Shown: positions 43,791 to 52,259 of the stretch, piece by piece | How the letters are laid out: each line of letters starts with the position of its first letter | Numbering within the stretch: the stretch's first letter is position 1 | Position numbers and translations under genes: made by a program | Assembly: GCA_016702605.1 (NCBI GenBank) | Contig: JADJDQ010000004.1 | Location: 372,001 to 436,000 of the forward strand | Length of the DNA stretch: 64,000 nt | Source of the DNA: Candidatus Intricatilinea gracilis | Lineage (GTDB): Bacteria; Pseudomonadota; Gammaproteobacteria; Burkholderiales; Burkholderiaceae_C | Reading direction: 5' to 3' | Notes under the pieces: generated by a model | The model's input: only the letters and a program-made list of their open reading frames with translations | The model's database searches: none | What the model was told of the DNA's origin: nothing

Positions 43791-45112
43791 TCAGCTGACC
43801 GCCCACAACGTGCGACCGATCGCGACCGCCAGGATCACCGTGAAGCCGAGCACGCCCACACCCAGGTACTCGCGAAACCCGAAGCGCAGCAGTTGCCCGT
43901 CGACACCTCGCAGCGCCGCCCGTTCGGCCAGGATCTGCATCAGCGGGCCGGCGGTGGCCGCGGTCAGGAACAGGCTGCTGCCTGCGCAGACCGCCAATGC
44001 CAGCCCGACGTAGACCGCTTCGGACGGAAACTGGCGGGCCAGTACGTCAGCCACCCGAGCAGTGCAGCCATGCTCGGCCCAGCCGAGAACAAGCCCGTCA
44101 GCAGTGCTGCAGCCACCAGAAACAGCACGAGCTGGCCTTCGGGCGGCAGCGGGATCGCCTGGAGCCAGACAGCCAGATGGCCGAACAGCCCGGTCTCGCG
44201 CACCACGCCCACCATCAGGAAGAGTGCCAGCAGGAACAGCACCGCCTCGACATCGACCGCCTGCTTGATCGCCGCCTCACCCTGCGCCGGCCGTGCCATC
44301 AGCACCAGGCCCGCGCCCAGCCAGGCCACCAGTTCGGGGCCGATGCCCCAGGCCGGTGGCAGCAGCAGCCACCCGGCGATCATGCCGGCCAGGGCCAGGA
44401 GACAGGGTGCGAGCAGCCGCCAGTCGAGCCGCACGCCGCGGTAGAGCTGTGCCAGCGTGGCCAGCGTGAGCCGCCGCACCAGCGGCGTGGCAGGCACGTC
44501 GCGCGCCGGCCGGCGCAGCAGGGTCAGCACCAGCATGAGCAGCATCGCCAGCAGCGTGGGCGGCATGGCGTCGCGCAGGTAGCGCTCGAAGCTCATGCTG
44601 CCACGGCCAAGCAGCAGCACGGCCGGGAAGTCCCCGATTGGCGTGGCCGCGCCACCCAGGTTGCAGGCCACCAGCATCAGGCCGAGCGCCCACACCATGA
44701 AGCGCTGCGACACACCCGACAGCGCGAACACCGTCAGCAGCACCGGCAGGATCACCAGCAGTGCCGTCAGGTTGTTGACCACCGACGACACCGCGTAGGT
44801 GCCCAACGCACTGAGCACCAGTAGAGCGGTGGGCCGTGCACCCGCCAGCCGCACCAGCGCGACAGAGGACAAGCCGAACAACTGCGTGTCGGCCACGCGG
44901 TGTGTGAACAGACCGAGCGCGATCAGGATCAGCAGCACGTTCCAGGGCACACCGGCAAACACGGCCTCCATGCTGGCAACGCCTAACCAGGCCGCACCGA
45001 CACACGACAAGGCCGCCCCCGCCAGCACGATCATCAGGCGGTACAGCGGCAACACCGCCTGGGCCACCAGGGTAGCCATCAGCAGCAACGCAAAACCGAA
45101 TGGCGCCGTCAT
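43791..45112 (-). pseudogene. Second SLC13/ArsB-like permease, with a one-base frameshift
   Basis: From 45112 the frame reads a permease related to its neighbour, with SSVVNNLTALLVILPVLLTV and NLGGAATPIGDFPAVLLLGR as the first re-entrant region. It runs to SAGPSMAALLG. At 44054-44056 the minus strand has CGGGTGGCTGAC. Similarity continues in the next frame as VADVLARQFPSEAVYVGLAL to the stop at 43791. One extra G would restore a 440-residue protein of normal size. This is either a real inactivation or a sequence error in a G run. It overlaps the upstream unknown gene by 4 bases. Confidence 0.8.
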
Positions 45113-45747
45113 GCCGAAGGCCTGAGATCGGTCAGGGTCTGCACATCGGCAGCCACCAGCCAGCGCGGATAAACCTCGAGTGGCACGTCCAGGATGCGCC
45201 AGCCCAGCAGGCTTCGAAATTGCAGCCGCACATCGGCCCCGGCCGCGCGCAGCCAGGATGGCAACACGAAGACCTGGCGCTCGGAGGCCCCGTAGACGAA
45301 GGTCAGCATGACCGACCGAGGCCCCGCCCAGGCCTGGAAGTCGGCCAGTGACAGCGCCTCGACGCGTCCGCCGTGGTTGGAAAGCAGGCGAGCCCAGTGC
45401 GTCATGGGGTCGCCCACCTGCATCAGGCCGACGCGCACGTGCGCTGGCAATTTGGCCAGCAGCGAGTCGACCCAGGCAGCCTCGTAGCCGACCAGCACCA
45501 GCCGGGATATGCCTTCGAGTTGCGGCAGCACGGCGTCGACGTCGACGTCACGCGCCGGCCCGCCGGCCAGCCAGCCGGCGCAGACCGCGTCGAGTACCGG
45601 CCAGGCACGGCCCATCGCATCACGAAGCTCTGCCACGGCCGGTGGCCCCGAGATCGCTGCGCTTTCCTGCACGAACAGCCAGGCCGCCGTGGCCATGCCC
45701 AGTTCGCTGGCGGCCAGGCGAAACGCTTGCTGCTGAAGCGCGTTCAA
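45109..45747 (-). CDS. Uncharacterised protein in the permease module
   Basis: The 212-residue soluble protein (TTG start, overlapping the upstream stop as TTGA) is not recognised. It has a helical first third (FRLAASELGMATAAWLFVQE), then a Rossmann-like middle (ISRLVLVGYEAAWVDSLLAK, VRVGLMQVGDPMTHWARLLS) and a beta-rich end (ILDVPLEVYPRWLVAADVQT). No membrane or signal segment is seen. Tight overlaps on both sides tie it to the permeases. Confidence 0.65.
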   Translation of the reverse strand: MNALQQQAFRLAASELGMATAAWLFVQESAAISGPPAVAELRDAMGRAWPVLDAVCAGWLAGGPARDVDVDAVLPQLEGISRLVLVGYEAAWVDSLLAKLPAHVRVGLMQVGDPMTHWARLLSNHGGRVEALSLADFQAWAGPRSVMLTFVYGASERQVFVLPSWLRAAGADVRLQFRSLLGWRILDVPLEVYPRWLVAADVQTLTDLRPSA

Positions 45748-46312
45748 GGCCGGTCGCCGGGCGACGCGGCCAGCAGGCCCTGAATCAACGCCACCATCGC
45801 CACATTGGCCAATGCGTGCTGCGGCGGCCCGTCGGTCAGGCAGTCGACCATCGCGCCGACATGTCGGTCGTCACCTCCGGCAAGCTCGCGCAGCGCATCG
45901 ACCGGTAGGGTGAGCGGATAGACACCTTCGTGTCCTGCGTCTGCCAGATGGGGCGGAAGGCGCATGGGCACAGGCTCACCGCCAAGCCCGGGCGTGACAC
46001 CGCCGTGTGCCTGCAGCGCCTGGAAAAGCAGCGCAAGCAGGACGTAGTTGGCGCCTCGGTGGTGTATCGGCCCCTCACCCACCAGGCATCGCACCACGAA
46101 CGCACGATCGCCGGCATCAGGCACCAGGGACCCGAGCCAACCGTCAAGCCGGTTCTCGTCGACGAAATCAAGCACCCGCGATGCAGGCGCACCATGCCGG
46201 TGTGCCGGCGGCTTTGGATGTAGATGCTCGGGATGATGCGCAGGGTGGTGACGGTGGTGCGGCGGAGGGCGATGATGTGTAGGCAAGGTGAACACCAGGC
46301 AAGGACAGGCAC
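45744..46312 (-). pseudogene. Uncharacterised first gene of the permease module, with an apparent one-base frameshift
   Basis: Downstream of 46175 the frame reads VLDFVDENRLDGWLGSLVPD, then EGPIHHRGANYVLLALLFQA, to the stop at 45744. Upstream of this point that frame is His/Pro-rich with poor third-base GC. The neighbouring frame (IIALRRTTVTTLRIIPSIYI, QSRRHTGMVRLHRG) has strong third-base GC and reaches a GTG at 46312. The switch lies at CGGGTG (46175-46177 on the plus strand); one extra G would join them into about 189 residues. If unbroken, the coding start would instead be near GTG 46175 or TTG 46340. Function is unknown. Confidence 0.55.
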
Positions 46313-46451
46313 TCTCGGCGGCTGCTCGAAAAAGCAGCAAAACCTGCGTCGGGATGATAGACGCAGGCTCGCTTCGAACTGCCGGCGTGCTCGCGCTAGC
46401 GGCGTCGAACGTTCATCCTGGCACGGTGCTTCCTGCCCCGTGCGCCAGGCG

Positions 46452-47906
46452 CTACAGCTTCACCATGACGTTGCGCAGCTCGGTGTAGAACTCGAGTGAA
46501 TGCACGCCACCTTCACGGCCGATGCCGCTGGCCTTGCTGCCACCGAAGGCGGTGCGCAGGTCGCGCAGGAACCAGCTGTTGATCCAGCACAGGCCCACCT
46601 CGATCTCGCGCGCCATGCGGTGGGCGGTCGACAGGTTCTGCGTCCACACCGTGGTGGCCAGGCCGTAGTCGGTGGCGTTGGCCAGCGCGATGGCTTCGTC
46701 CACCGTGTCGAACGGCGCGATGTGGCAGCAGGGGCCGAAGATCTCTTCGCGGATTACCGCGGCGCTTTCGGGCAGGCCGGTCCAGATGGTCGGCTGCACC
46801 CAGTGGCCGTCCTTCAGTTCGGCCGGCATGTCGGGTTCACCACCGCCGGTGACCACGGTCGCGCCCTCGGCCTTGGCCTTGGCGTAATACGACAGCACCT
46901 TGGCCTTGTGTTCGGCCGAGATCAGCGGGCCCAGGCCCACGCCGGGCATGTCGGGCGGGCCGATCTTGAGCGCCGCGGCCTTGGCCGCCAGCGCGGCGAC
47001 GAACTTGTCGAAGATGGGCCGCTGCACGTAGACACGTTCGGTGCCCAGGCAGACCTGGCCGCAGTTCTCGAAGGCACTGCGCATGATGCCGGCCACGGCC
47101 TTGTCGAAGTCGGCATCGGCAAACACGACGCCGGCGTTCTTGCCACCCAGCTCGAAGCTGACCGGGCGCACTCCCTTGGCCGCGGCCGCCATGATGGCCT
47201 CGCCGGTGCGCGTCTCGCCGGTGAAGGTGATGGCGTTCACGCCCGGGTGGCGCGTCAGGTATTCACCTGCCGAGCCGGGGCCGAAGCCGTGCACCACGTT
47301 GTACACGCCCTTGGGGATACCCACGGCGTTCATCACCTCGCCCAGCAGCGTGGCGGTGGCGGGGGTCTCTTCGCTGGGCTTGACGATCACGGTGTTGCCG
47401 CAGGCCAGCGCCGGGCCGACCTTCCAGGTCATCAGCAGCAGCGGCAGGTTCCAGGGGCAGACCACGCCAACGACGCCCACCGGCGAGCGCAGTGCGTAGC
47501 TGATGGCCGTGCCGCCGTCGGGTGTGGTCATCTCGAACGACTCGGTCGGCACGTTCTTGATGATGTCGGCGAAGACCTTGAAGTTGGCCGCGCCGCGCGG
47601 AATGTCGATGTGGCTGGCCAGGCTGTGCGGCTTGCCGGTGTCGGCCAGTTCGGCGGCCAGGAAGTCGTCGAAGCGGCGGTTGATCTCGTCGGCCACCGCG
47701 TACAGCAGTTCCACCCGGCGGGTCACCGGCATGCGACCCCATTCACCTTTCAGCGCCGCGCGTGCCGCGGCCACGGCGGCGTCCACCTCGGCCTGGCCGG
47801 CCTCGTGCACCTGGCCGATCACCGCGTTGGTGATGGGCGTGCGTTTGTCGAAGGTGTTGCCGGTGGCGGCGAACTCGCCGTCGATGAAGTTGTGGAACTG
47901 TTTCAC
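46452..47906 (-). CDS. dmpC: 2-hydroxymuconic semialdehyde dehydrogenase
   Basis: DmpC oxidises 2-hydroxymuconic semialdehyde to 2-hydroxymuconate with NAD+, the dehydrogenase branch of the meta pathway. The 484-residue ALDH has PWNLPLLLMTWKVGPALACG (NAD binding), ITFTGETRTGEAIMAAAAKG, the base Glu in VSFELGGKNAGVVFADADF, and the nucleophile in FENCGQVCLGTERVYVQRPI (Cys about 284). The GTG at 47906 (VKQFHNFIDGEFAATG) fits family length. It lies 89 bases after the glcG-like gene; 139 bases without a confirmed gene separate it from the permease module. Confidence 0.95.
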   Translation of the reverse strand: MKQFHNFIDGEFAATGNTFDKRTPITNAVIGQVHEAGQAEVDAAVAAARAALKGEWGRMPVTRRVELLYAVADEINRRFDDFLAAELADTGKPHSLASHIDIPRGAANFKVFADIIKNVPTESFEMTTPDGGTAISYALRSPVGVVGVVCPWNLPLLLMTWKVGPALACGNTVIVKPSEETPATATLLGEVMNAVGIPKGVYNVVHGFGPGSAGEYLTRHPGVNAITFTGETRTGEAIMAAAAKGVRPVSFELGGKNAGVVFADADFDKAVAGIMRSAFENCGQVCLGTERVYVQRPIFDKFVAALAAKAAALKIGPPDMPGVGLGPLISAEHKAKVLSYYAKAKAEGATVVTGGGEPDMPAELKDGHWVQPTIWTGLPESAAVIREEIFGPCCHIAPFDTVDEAIALANATDYGLATTVWTQNLSTAHRMAREIEVGLCWINSWFLRDLRTAFGGSKASGIGREGGVHSLEFYTELRNVMVKL

Positions 47907-47995
47907 GGTGGGCTCATGCAGTGAAGAAACTGGGGGGGCGCCTGGCACATCGGCGGCGCCTGGCCGCCGATGCAGGCACCGGCATCAGGCCGGCT

Positions 47996-48433
47996 TCATG
48001 TGTCCAGGCCGAGTGCCGCCAGCCCGGCGCGGGCGCACAACTCGTCCTGTTCGGCCGAGCCACCCGACACGCCGATGCCGCCGATGCGCACACCCGCTTC
48101 GACGATGGGCAGGCCGCCGCCGAACATCACCAGCCGCGGGCGCTGGTTCAGGCCGATGCGCAGCATCTCGTCGCCCGCGACGACGTCCTTCCAGGCCGAG
48201 GTCGGAAAGCCGAAACCCGCGGCCGTGTAGGCCTTGTCGATGGCGATGTCGATCGAATGCACGAAGGCACCCGGCATGCGCAGGAAGCCCGCGAGCAGCC
48301 CCGACGCATCGGTGACCGCCACGTTGACGGCGATGCCCAGGCTCTGCGCATGCGCCACCGCTGCCTGCAGCGCCGTGGCGCTGGCGGCAGCGTCGATGAC
48401 ACGCTGGTTCACGCTGTGCGACACGGCGGCCAT
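47996..48433 (-). CDS. GlcG/HbpS family protein (DUF336)
   Basis: The 145-residue protein has the GlcG/HbpS/PduO-C fold: AVAHAQSLGIAVNVAVTDAS, SIDIAIDKAYTAAGFGFPTS, LVMFGGGLPIVEAGVRIGGI and GVSGGSAEQDELCARAGL. Some relatives bind haem or corrinoids; others are of unknown role and often sit in aromatic degradation operons. It starts 4 bases after dmpB and precedes dmpC, so it is made with the ring-cleavage enzyme. Confidence 0.88.
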   Translation of the reverse strand: MAAVSHSVNQRVIDAAASATALQAAVAHAQSLGIAVNVAVTDASGLLAGFLRMPGAFVHSIDIAIDKAYTAAGFGFPTSAWKDVVAGDEMLRIGLNQRPRLVMFGGGLPIVEAGVRIGGIGVSGGSAEQDELCARAGLAALGLDT

Positions 48434-48437
48434 GGCC

Positions 48438-49364
48438 TCAGGTCACCACGCTCAGGAAACGCTCGTTGAGCTTGCGGTCGTGATAGAAGACGCCGGCGCC
48501 CACCTCGTCCCAGGTCCAGGTGATGGGCTTCCAGTCGGGGTACCAGTAGTTGCCGCCGCAGAAGGTTTCCATGCGGTTGCCCGAGGGGTCGAAGAAGTAG
48601 ATCGTCGTGCCGCGGGTCACGCCGTGACGGGTCGGGCCGATGTCGATCGACACACGGTGCATGCTCATGATGTCGGCTGCCCGCAGCACCTGCTCCCAGG
48701 TGTCGAGCAGGAAACTCACATGGTGCAGCTTGGCGGGTTCACCGTGGCGCACCATGGCGATGTCGTGGGCCTTGGTGCCACACGACAACCAGGTGGCCAG
48801 GTCGGTCTTGCCGTCTTCGAGCAGGATGTGTTCGACCATGCCGAAGCCCAGCACGTCCTCGAACAGCTTGCGGTTGGCGTCGATGTCCGGGCCGTAGATC
48901 AGGGCGTGGTCCATGCGCAGCGGGTTGATGCCGCGCAGGCCTTGCTCGAAGGCCTCGGGGTTGGTGTAGCCCAGCCCGTTGCCCACGTCGGTCTTGTCGG
49001 CATAGAGCTCGATCACGTGTTCGGTAGGCAGCTTGAAGCGCACACGTTCGCCGGTCTCGAGCATCTCGCCAGCGGGCACACGTTCAGTGGTGACGCCGTA
49101 GTCCTTGAGCTTGCCTTCCAGTTCGTTCAGCGTGGCGTTGTTCAGCACCTTGAAGGCGAAGGCGTCCAGGCCGGCCGAGTCGGCCTTGCGGATGACGAAG
49201 CTGTTGTGGTCGCGCTCCTCGTTGCACTTGAAGTACACGCGGCCCGACTTGTCGCGCCCCGTCTCCTTCAGTCCCATCACCTCGGTGTAGAACTTCACCG
49301 ATTCATCGATGTCGAGCACACGCACCACTGCGTGTCCAGGGCGAAGTACGCCGGTTATTGCCAT
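48438..49364 (-). CDS. dmpB: Catechol 2,3-dioxygenase
   Basis: DmpB (XylE type) cleaves catechol next to the hydroxyls to yellow 2-hydroxymuconic semialdehyde using Fe(II) and O2. The 308-residue protein has two VOC-type halves, and the iron ligands lie in MDHALIYGPDIDANRKLF (His about 151), KLHHVSFLLDTWEQVLRA (His about 215) and NRMETFCGGNYWYPD (Glu about 266). The extradiol signature GPTRHGVTRGTTIYFFDPSG is present. It lies between dmpQ and the glcG-like gene. Confidence 0.98.
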   Translation of the reverse strand: MAITGVLRPGHAVVRVLDIDESVKFYTEVMGLKETGRDKSGRVYFKCNEERDHNSFVIRKADSAGLDAFAFKVLNNATLNELEGKLKDYGVTTERVPAGEMLETGERVRFKLPTEHVIELYADKTDVGNGLGYTNPEAFEQGLRGINPLRMDHALIYGPDIDANRKLFEDVLGFGMVEHILLEDGKTDLATWLSCGTKAHDIAMVRHGEPAKLHHVSFLLDTWEQVLRAADIMSMHRVSIDIGPTRHGVTRGTTIYFFDPSGNRMETFCGGNYWYPDWKPITWTWDEVGAGVFYHDRKLNERFLSVVT

Positions 49365-49381
49365 GTCTGTCTCCTATGTCT

Positions 49382-49726
49382 TCAGGTTGAGGGCCAGGTG
49401 GTGGCGTCCGCTGCCTCAACCGCGCGGCAGACGCTTCGTTTCATCTTTCCGATCACTTGCAGTCGGATCTCGCTGGTCGGGCGAACCCGACAGGCGAGCA
49501 CACGTCCTTCGCGTTCGTCCTGCTCGCTGACGTGTTCGCGGCTCATCACACGGGCGGTGTAGCTGCCCTGGGTGATCTGCACCTTGCACACACCGCAACC
49601 GCCGTTGCGGCAGCCTACGGGTATGCCCTTGCGGCCCAGGGCCTCCATGCCTTCGAGCAGCGAACGGGTGTCGGCGCAGTTGTAGGTTTCGCCGGTGTCT
49701 TCGATCACCACTGCATGTCGCACCAT
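49382..49726 (-). CDS. dmpQ: XylT/DmpQ-type [2Fe-2S] ferredoxin
   Basis: The 114-residue chloroplast-type ferredoxin has cluster cysteines in IPVGCRNGGCGVCKVQITQG and VLACRVRP. DmpQ/XylT re-reduces iron in catechol 2,3-dioxygenase that has been inactivated by oxidation. It is the first gene of dmpQ-dmpB-glcG-dmpC. The GGAG in CAGGAGACCGACATG gives a good ribosome site. It is divergent from lysR. Confidence 0.93.
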   Translation of the reverse strand: MVRHAVVIEDTGETYNCADTRSLLEGMEALGRKGIPVGCRNGGCGVCKVQITQGSYTARVMSREHVSEQDEREGRVLACRVRPTSEIRLQVIGKMKRSVCRAVEAADATTWPST

Positions 49727-49744
49727 GTCGGTCTCCTGGCGGCT

Positions 49745-49809
49745 ACGATAAAAAGGCCGCTCGATACTGTCCAATACCGAATGCGCTCGGCGCGATACTG
49801 CGGCGGTAT
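49745..49809 (-). promoter_or_regulatory. LysR-type promoter of the dmpQ operon
   Basis: The box ATAC-N7-GTAT (49795-49809) is followed leftward by GTATTGGAC with -35 TTGGAC (49769-49774). An 18-base spacer and -10 TATCGT (49745-49750) come next. The predicted start is near 49738, about 12 bases before dmpQ, and the box is at about -65. The order and spacing match the dmpD promoter at 42270-42334 exactly. The site also lies 29 bases before lysR, so the regulator may control itself. Confidence 0.85.
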
Positions 49810-49837
49810 CGACAGAACGCTGACGGATGGGATCGCC

Positions 49838-50761
49838 ATGGATCTGCGAGAGATGCGCTTCTTTCTGGCCGTGGCCGAGGAAGGCCATTTCGGCCGTGCC
49901 GCCGAGCGTCTGCACATGGCTCAACCGCCGCTGTCGCGCGCCATCCACGCGCTGGAAGACGAACTCGGTGCGCCACTGTTCGTGCGTACACCCAAGGGCG
50001 CCGAACTCACCGACGCTGGCCAGGCACTGATGGCCGAGGTGCCCAACCTGCTGGCACTGGCAAACCGGGCGCGCGAGCGCACCCGGATGGCGGCCCAGGG
50101 CCTGAGCGGGCGGCTCGACGTGGGCATCTTCGGCTCGGGCGTGCTCGACCTCATCCCGCGCATGCTGGCGCGGTTTCACGCCCAGCGCCCCGAGGTGCGC
50201 ATCGTGCTGCACAACCTGACCAAGGCCGAGCAGATCGTGGCACTGCGCGAGCGCCGCATCGGTGTGGGCTTCAACCGGCTGGTGCCGCCAGAGGACGACC
50301 TGACCGTGCTGACGGTGCTGCGCGAGAAACTCATGGTGGCGCTGCCCGAGAGCCATCCGCTGGCGGTGCGTCCGGCGCTGACCATCCCCGACATGGCGGG
50401 CCAGCCGCTGATCCTGTACCCCAACCTGCCGATGCGTGGCCTGGCCCAGCAGGTGCTGGACGCCTTCCGCCACGAGCAGGCCGACGCCCGCGTCGAGCAG
50501 GAAGTCGAAGACGTGCTCACCGCCGTGGCGCTGGTGGCCAGCGGTTTCGGCTTGTGCATCACCACGGTCTCGGCATCCAGCCTGCGTCTGCCCGGCGTCA
50601 CCTACCGGCCCTTGCTGAGCAGCCACCTGCGCGACATCGAACTGGCCTGCGTGCACCGGCGCGACGATCCGTCGCCCGTGCTGGCCGGCTTTCTGGACGT
50701 GGTGCACGAGTTTGCGCACGAGCATGAGTCGGGTCGCCGCGTGCGTCCTACAGGCGTTTGA
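49838..50761 (+). CDS. LysR-family regulator of the meta-cleavage operons
   Basis: The 307-residue protein has the LysR winged helix near the N-terminus (MRFFLAVAEEGHFGRAAERL, then HMAQPPLSRAIHALEDELGA). A periplasmic-binding-like effector domain follows (LDVGIFGSGVLDLIPRMLAR, PRMLARFHAQRPEVRIVLHN). It belongs to the group that senses aromatic acids or muconates (CatR/BenM/AphT-like). Divergence from dmpQ and the shared T-N11-A boxes at dmpQ and dmpD make it the probable activator of both. Its 3' end overlaps the dmpP end by 14 bases. Confidence 0.9.
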   Translation: MDLREMRFFLAVAEEGHFGRAAERLHMAQPPLSRAIHALEDELGAPLFVRTPKGAELTDAGQALMAEVPNLLALANRARERTRMAAQGLSGRLDVGIFGSGVLDLIPRMLARFHAQRPEVRIVLHNLTKAEQIVALRERRIGVGFNRLVPPEDDLTVLTVLREKLMVALPESHPLAVRPALTIPDMAGQPLILYPNLPMRGLAQQVLDAFRHEQADARVEQEVEDVLTAVALVASGFGLCITTVSASSLRLPGVTYRPLLSSHLRDIELACVHRRDDPSPVLAGFLDVVHEFAHEHESGRRVRPTGV

Positions 50762-51818
50762 ACAACGGGCTGCGCAGTTGCTGGGCGGCGTCCGCGGCCG
50801 AGATGAATTTCTCGGTGTAGATGTCGCGCTCGAACAGCCGGCCCTGCATCAGCGTCGAGATGCAGGCGTCGATCATGATCGGCGGTCCGCACAGGTAGGC
50901 TTTGCGGCCGCGGAAGTCGTTGTCGAAGTGCGCCTTGGCGGCGTCGTGCACGAAGCCGCGCACCCCCGTCCAGCCGGATTCGGCCGGCTCGTCCGACAAG
51001 GTCGGCACGTAGCTGAAGCTCGGGTGCTTGGCGGCCAGTTCGGTGAACAGCTCGTGGTCGTACAACTCGGCCCGGTTGCGTGCGCCGTAGACCAGCGTGA
51101 TCGGCAGCGTGGGGGCACCAGTTGCCTGATCCGCCAGCAGGTCCAGGATCATCGACTTGGGGCTGGACAAGCCCGAGCCCCCCGCCAGAAAGAGTGAGGG
51201 CACCTTCGCAGACTTGCGCACGAAGAAGCGCCCGTAGGGCCCGGCGAGCTTGACCCGGTCACCGACCTTCAGCGCCTGGTGCACCCAGGTGGTGGCCTGG
51301 CCGCCCGGCACGAGGCGGATGTTCAGCTCCACCTCGCCGCGCTGCTGCGGTGCATTGGCCAGCGAAAAGGCGCGTGAAGCCTGACCGCTGGGCAGTTCGA
51401 GGTTGATGTACTGGCCGGCCTGGAACTCGATCGGCTCGTCCAGTTCGATCCACACGCCCTTGATGGTGGGGGTGAGGCTTTCGATGCGGCTGACGCTGCC
51501 GGGGAAGTCGCGTACCGGCAGATTGCGGGCGTCGTCGTCGGCGTCGATCTCGGCCTCGATCACCACGTCGGACTGCGGCGTGGCGCAGCAGGCCAGGCAC
51601 TTGCCTTCGTCGCGCTCGTAGTCCATCAACGCGAAGTTGGAGGCTTCGCCGTGCTCTACCTCACCGTCGATCACGATCACCTTGCAGGTGGCGCACAGGC
51701 CGTGGCAGCAGGCGTGCGGCAGGTAGATGCCGGCACGCAGCGCGGCGTCGAGGAGGGTCTGGCCCTCCTCGACCTCCAGCGTCTGGCCAAGTGGTTCGAT
51801 GGTCAACGAATAAGACAT
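50748..51818 (-). CDS. dmpP: Phenol hydroxylase reductase component P5
   Basis: DmpP passes electrons from NADH through FAD and a [2Fe-2S] cluster to the phenol hydroxylase. The 356-residue protein has an N-terminal plant-type ferredoxin domain (YLPHACCHGLCATCKVIVID, KCLACCATP), an FAD domain (FQAGQYINLELPSGQASRAF) and an NAD domain (FLAGGSGLSSPKSMILDLLA, AYLCGPPIMIDACIS). It ends the dmpKLMNOP operon and converges with lysR. Confidence 0.97.
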   Translation of the reverse strand: MSYSLTIEPLGQTLEVEEGQTLLDAALRAGIYLPHACCHGLCATCKVIVIDGEVEHGEASNFALMDYERDEGKCLACCATPQSDVVIEAEIDADDDARNLPVRDFPGSVSRIESLTPTIKGVWIELDEPIEFQAGQYINLELPSGQASRAFSLANAPQQRGEVELNIRLVPGGQATTWVHQALKVGDRVKLAGPYGRFFVRKSAKVPSLFLAGGSGLSSPKSMILDLLADQATGAPTLPITLVYGARNRAELYDHELFTELAAKHPSFSYVPTLSDEPAESGWTGVRGFVHDAAKAHFDNDFRGRKAYLCGPPIMIDACISTLMQGRLFERDIYTEKFISAADAAQQLRSPLFKRL

Positions 51819-51858
51819 GGCACGTTGTGGTGGGGTGGAGCGACTCAGGCCCGTGGCA

Positions 51859-52215
51859 TCAGCTGCACGAGCCCCCGAGGCCCGTCAGGCCCGGCGTGCG
51901 AAAGCGGATCGCGTCCTTGTGGCCCAGGCCGTTCTCGGCCAGGCTCTTGTCATGGTCGGGCTGCCAGGGCTGGCCCGACTTGAACCACTTGGCCTTGTCC
52001 CAGTCGATGCGGGCGAACTCGGGATGAGCACCGAAGATGCCCGGAAAGGCACCGCGGCACATGTCGCCGAACTTCAGCGTGGGCGGGAAGGGCACGGCGA
52101 ACGGTGCGCAGAACATCAGGTGGTCTTCCCAGCCGACGAACAGCAGCGGCGCGGGGAACTTCTCGACTGGGTCCTTGGGGGCAAATTCATACTTGCCGAT
52201 GGCGGTGACGGCCAT
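51859..52215 (-). CDS. dmpO: Phenol hydroxylase component P4
   Basis: DmpO is a small oxygenase subunit (118 residues here) needed for iron loading or assembly with DmpL and DmpN. It has VTAIGKYEFAPKDPVEKFPA, LLFVGWEDHLMFCAPFAVPF, RGAFPGIFGAHPEFARIDWD and a C-terminal HKDAIRFRTPGLTGLGGSCS, matching the family. It starts 44 bases after dmpN and is followed by dmpP after 40 bases. Confidence 0.95.
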   Translation of the reverse strand: MAVTAIGKYEFAPKDPVEKFPAPLLFVGWEDHLMFCAPFAVPFPPTLKFGDMCRGAFPGIFGAHPEFARIDWDKAKWFKSGQPWQPDHDKSLAENGLGHKDAIRFRTPGLTGLGGSCS

Positions 52216-52259
52216 GGGATGTCTCCGTTTCGAATGAGGTGAGGTGGACGGCGGCCCGA

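Noticed and set aside
46176..46340. His/Pro-rich N-terminal extension for the unknown protein ending at 45744
   Set aside because: Third-base composition is poor in that frame and strong in the neighbouring one, so the His-rich stretch is probably an out-of-frame reading upstream of a frameshift.
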